Source: Bacillota bacterium
GTDB lineage: Bacteria; Bacillota; Clostridia; Clostridiales; Clostridiaceae
Reading direction: 5' to 3'
NCBI GenBank assembly: GCA_023451395.1
Contig: JAEXZL010000072.1
Span: forward strand, 1 to 16,118
Length of the DNA: 16,118 nt
The translations under genes were made by a program, and so were the position numbers. Below are positions 13,792 through 16,118 of the stretch, piece after piece. Position 1 is the stretch's first letter, and each line of letters opens with the position of its first letter. Under the pieces are notes generated by a model. The model ran no database searches. It saw only the letters and a list, made by a program, of their open reading frames with translations, and was not told where the DNA came from.

Positions 13792-14469
13792 GTGTTCATA
13801 ATTATTATCAGAACATTAATTCTCTATGCTCTGGTGGTTTTCGTTATGCGGTTAATGGGAAAAAGACAGCTTGGACAACTTCAGCCCTATGAGCTAGTAA
13901 TAACAATAATGATTTCCGAGCTAGCTACCTTACCTATGCAGGATGTGAGATTGCCTTTACTTTTAGGCATCATACCTATTATAACCATGCTTATACTTCA
14001 AATTATTCTATCGGAGCTTCAGCTAAGAAGTGAGAAGCTTAGAAAGATAGTGGATGGACGTCCTTCGATTCTATTGAAGGATGGAATATTAGATACCAAA
14101 GCTCTGAGGGAGCAACGAATTAATATTGATGATTTAATGGAGGAGCTTAGGGTTAGTGGTTATTTTAACTTTGATGATTTGGCCTACATAATATTAGAAA
14201 ATAACGGTCAGCTATCGGTAATTGCAAAAACAATGCTCTCTCCAGTTACTAAAAAGGATTTACAAATACCCTGTAAGCAGGATATCCTCCCTACAATCCT
14301 TGTGGTAAATGGAAAAATCCAACAGGAGGGCCTTAGAAGCATTCATAAGAATGAAGAGTGGCTTAATAGAAAGCTAAAGAGCTTGAAAATCAAGAAGGTA
14401 GAGGATGTGTACATTGCTATGATGGATTCCCACAATAAATTTTTCTGTCAGGAAAAAAATAAGCTATAA
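13792..14469 (+). CDS. DUF421 (YetF-family) membrane protein
   Basis: The 225-residue protein has three N-terminal membrane segments (about 1-20, 34-50, 54-75) and a cytoplasmic DUF421 domain. The family hallmark MGKRQLGQLQPYELVITIMI starts at residue 22, and the conserved stretch continues SELATLPMQD, then GRPSILLKDGIL at 89-100 and the LREQRINIDDLMEELR block. Family function is not well defined; B. subtilis paralogues such as YetF exist. The start is GTG at 13792, because the only nearby ATG (13787) is in another frame and stops after four codons. GGGAGG (13776-13781) can serve both. It is followed 21 nt later by a DUF4363 gene, a recurring partner in Clostridia. Confidence 0.9.
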   Translation: MFIIIIRTLILYALVVFVMRLMGKRQLGQLQPYELVITIMISELATLPMQDVRLPLLLGIIPIITMLILQIILSELQLRSEKLRKIVDGRPSILLKDGILDTKALREQRINIDDLMEELRVSGYFNFDDLAYIILENNGQLSVIAKTMLSPVTKKDLQIPCKQDILPTILVVNGKIQQEGLRSIHKNEEWLNRKLKSLKIKKVEDVYIAMMDSHNKFFCQEKNKL

Positions 14470-14490
14470 TAGAAAGGAGAGTTCCTTATA

Positions 14491-14871
14491 ATGAAAAATG
14501 TAATAGCCTCCTCTATCCTTTTTTTTCTGCTTATAGGTTTTATTATTTATGCAGAAAGAGATCTATCAAAGTTTTTAACGAGCCTTACAGAAGCCTGTGA
14601 GCAGTTAGAGCTTCTGATTAATGAGGAGGAATGGGAGGCTTCCTATGACCTTTCTTTTAAAACCCATCAAGAGGTGAAAGAAAAAGCTTTAAAGCTCTCT
14701 GCTTATATAAATCATGAAGATATTGACTGTATAACAGAAGAGGTCTTTAAATTAACCCAGTATGTTAAAGAAATGGAGAAAGCAGAAGCCCTAGCTAGTG
14801 TGCACAGCATAAAGCATGAAGCTGAAATTATCTATAGACTTCAAAAACCTACCCTTGAAAATATTTTTTAA
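14491..14871 (+). CDS. DUF4363 family protein
   Basis: The 126-residue protein has one N-terminal membrane anchor (about 5-22, FFLLIGFIIYA) and a charged, helical remainder, consistent with a single-pass protein whose helical domain sits outside the membrane, side unknown. Length, anchor and position behind a DUF421 gene fit the DUF4363 family, which I name from context and overall character more than from a sharp motif. AAAGGAG lies about 11 nt before the ATG. It probably acts with the DUF421 protein in the membrane. No biochemical role is known to me. Confidence 0.78.
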   Translation: MKNVIASSILFFLLIGFIIYAERDLSKFLTSLTEACEQLELLINEEEWEASYDLSFKTHQEVKEKALKLSAYINHEDIDCITEEVFKLTQYVKEMEKAEALASVHSIKHEAEIIYRLQKPTLENIF

Positions 14872-14878
14872 AGTTTTC

Positions 14879-14893
14879 TCCACTTGCGGTGGA
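14879..14893 (+). terminator. Weak hairpin after the DUF4363 gene
   Basis: TCCAC-TTGCG-GTGGA forms a 5-bp stem 8 nt after the stop, followed by a broken T-rich stretch. It is a poor terminator at best, so some read-through into fba is likely. Confidence 0.35.
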
Positions 14894-14938
14894 ATTGTTG
14901 ATTTTATATTAAAAAAGTTATTAACTGATGATTTACAG

Positions 14939-14967
14939 TAGAAAATATTGTAGAATTAATATATAAT
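14939..14967 (+). promoter_or_regulatory. Probable fba promoter
   Basis: TATAAT (14962-14967) is perfect. TAGAAA at 14939-14944 gives four of six -35 matches at 17-bp spacing. The start would fall near 14974, directly before the leader stem. Confidence 0.55.
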
Positions 14968-14975
14968 ATACTACA

Positions 14976-15037
14976 GGGAGTAGTCCCACCTGGGTAAAAT
15001 ATGCTCCCGCGATTAGATTTATTTAGGATGATATCCT
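14976..15037 (+). promoter_or_regulatory. Structured 5' leader of fba
   Basis: GGGAGTA (14976-14982) pairs with TGCTCCC (15002-15008) in a 7-bp stem with one G-T pair. Inside it CCC-ACCT-GGG (14985-14994) forms a small hairpin. A second hairpin AGGAT-GAT-ATCCT (15025-15037) follows. The first stem begins within a few bases of the predicted start. I match it to no known riboswitch. Confidence 0.5.
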
Positions 15038-15064
15038 TAATATATTATGAAAGGTGGTCCAATT

Positions 15065-16000
15065 ATGGCATTAGTTACAACTAAAGAAATGTTTAAAAAG
15101 GCCTATGAAGGCGGCTATGCAATAGGAGCTTTCAATATCAATAACATGGAAATAATTCAGGGTGTTATACAGGGTGCAAAAGCAAAGAATTCACCTGTTA
15201 TACTTCAATGCTCTGCCGGTGCTATAAAGTATGCTGGTCCAGAAATGTTAAAAGCAATGGTTAATGCCGCTATTGAAGATAGTGGAATTGATGTTGCTCT
15301 ACATTTAGATCATGGTCCAGACCTAGAAACAGTAAAGATGGTTATTGATGCTGGCTTTACTTCCGTTATGTTTGACGGTTCACACTATGATTACGAAGAA
15401 AATGTAGCAAAGACAAAAGAAGTTGTTGAGTATGCACACTCTCGTGGAGTAGTAGTTGAAGCTGAATTAGGAGTTCTTGCAGGAGTAGAGGATGATGTAG
15501 CTGCTGAAGAGCATATTTATACAGAACCAGCTCAAGCAGTAGATTTCGTTAAGAGAACTGGCTGTGATTCCTTAGCTATTGCTATAGGAACCTCTCATGG
15601 TGCTTTTAAATTCCCTCCAGACTTTAAACCTCAGTTAAGATTTGACATATTAGAAGAAATTCAAAGTCTTCTTCCAAATTATCCAATCGTACTTCATGGA
15701 GCTTCAGCAGTAGATCCTGAATCTGTTGCTACCTGCAATCAATACGGTGGAGATATAAAGGATGCTAAAGGAATCCCTCTTGATATGCTTAGAAAGGCTT
15801 CCTCCATGGCAGTATGTAAAATCAATATGGATACAGACCTTAGACTTGCCTTTACTGGAGCTATAAGAAAGGTATTTGGAGATAAGCCATCAGAATTTGA
15901 CCCAAGAAAGTACTTAGGTGCTGGAAGAGATGCCATCCAAAAGGTAGTGGAGTTTAAGATTGATAATGTTCTTGGTTCCGCAAACGGAATGAGCAAATAA
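15065..16000 (+). CDS. fba: Fructose-bisphosphate aldolase, class II
   Basis: Zinc-dependent aldolase that splits fructose-1,6-bisphosphate into dihydroxyacetone phosphate and glyceraldehyde-3-phosphate in glycolysis and gluconeogenesis. It has 311 residues from MALVTTKEMF. Asp82/His83 lie in LHLDHGPD, Glu134 in VVEAELGVLAG, His178 in AIGTSHGA and His211 in VLHGAS, giving the catalytic Asp and zinc ligands. VMFDGSHYDYEENV is the conserved flexible-loop region. The ATG at 15065 is preferred over 15047 because AAGGTGG (15051-15057) sits 7 nt before it and would lie inside the longer frame. High-expression codon bias is suggested by its cleaner AT-ending codons compared with neighbours. A single-gene transcript is likely, with a leader and strong terminator. 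Confidence 0.97.
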   Translation: MALVTTKEMFKKAYEGGYAIGAFNINNMEIIQGVIQGAKAKNSPVILQCSAGAIKYAGPEMLKAMVNAAIEDSGIDVALHLDHGPDLETVKMVIDAGFTSVMFDGSHYDYEENVAKTKEVVEYAHSRGVVVEAELGVLAGVEDDVAAEEHIYTEPAQAVDFVKRTGCDSLAIAIGTSHGAFKFPPDFKPQLRFDILEEIQSLLPNYPIVLHGASAVDPESVATCNQYGGDIKDAKGIPLDMLRKASSMAVCKINMDTDLRLAFTGAIRKVFGDKPSEFDPRKYLGAGRDAIQKVVEFKIDNVLGSANGMSK

Positions 16001-16040
16001 TATACTTTTAAGAGAATGGCTCTCTTTATGAGCCTAAATA

Positions 16041-16079
16041 AAACTAGGAGCAGCTAGCTTGCTCCTAGTTTTTATTTTT
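16041..16079 (+). terminator. Intrinsic terminator of fba
   Basis: AAACTAGGAGCA (16041-16052) and TGCTCCTAGTTT (16060-16071) form a perfect 12-bp stem with a 7-nt loop, continuing into T-rich sequence. A smaller AAGAGA-ATGGC-TCTCTT hairpin (16010-16026) precedes it. Confidence 0.93.
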
Positions 16080-16118
16080 CAATATAATTCATTATATGCT
16101 TAACAATCATATTAATAC

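Noticed and set aside
15739..15996. 85-codon minus-strand open frame.
   Set aside because: Antisense shadow of the well-conserved C-terminal part of fba.

Overview
The window is A+T-rich chromosomal DNA that looks like a Clostridium-type member of the Bacillota. The evidence is strong AAGGAGG-type ribosome binding sites, a cysteine T-box leader, an oxygen-sensitive two-subunit Fe-S serine dehydratase, rubrerythrin, a DUF421/DUF4363 pair and class II aldolase. I see no phage, transposase, CRISPR array, rRNA or tRNA gene. Nearly everything is housekeeping. The most interesting material is regulatory, plus a few small unassigned genes.

Positions 1-3191 (minus strand) hold one T-box-controlled unit. 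A consensus promoter leads into a cysteine-specific T-box with mutually exclusive antiterminator and terminator, then cysK, cysE, a QueG-like double [4Fe-4S] protein and the start of nth (endonuclease III), which runs off the left edge. Positions 3216-5842 hold a soluble PRC-barrel/MgtE_N/CBS protein with no membrane part, a 400-bp spacer containing an odd G+C-rich island, and a diacylglycerol-kinase-family lipid kinase. The kinase is divergent from pssA (6031-6552, plus strand), which has a 10-bp inverted repeat in front of it. pssA converges on a small cysteine-containing unknown gene through a shared 12-bp hairpin.

Positions 6979-10210 (minus) hold recQ, idi (type I isopentenyl-diphosphate isomerase), then rubrerythrin under its own promoter wrapped in an 8-bp inverted repeat. 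An 81-codon unknown gene follows 1 nt behind rubrerythrin. Positions 10345-11915 (minus) hold sdaAB-sdaAA with a TAATG overlap. Positions 12012-13667 (minus) hold a long TGS/ThrRS-like fused uridine-kinase-type nucleoside kinase. From 13685 on, the genes are on the plus strand: a DUF421 membrane protein with a GTG start, a DUF4363 protein, then fba behind a structured leader, ended by a strong terminator.

Three separate units consume L-serine: cysE-cysK (to cysteine), pssA (to phosphatidylserine) and sdaAB-sdaAA (to pyruvate). Lipid metabolism is represented by the lipid kinase, pssA and idi. Fe-S or non-haem iron proteins are frequent: the QueG-like protein, Nth, SdaAA and rubrerythrin. No wholly new system is evident. 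The best leads are the cysteine T-box over Fe-S enzymes, the rubrerythrin operator with its small downstream partner, the island at 4642-4680, and the fba leader.
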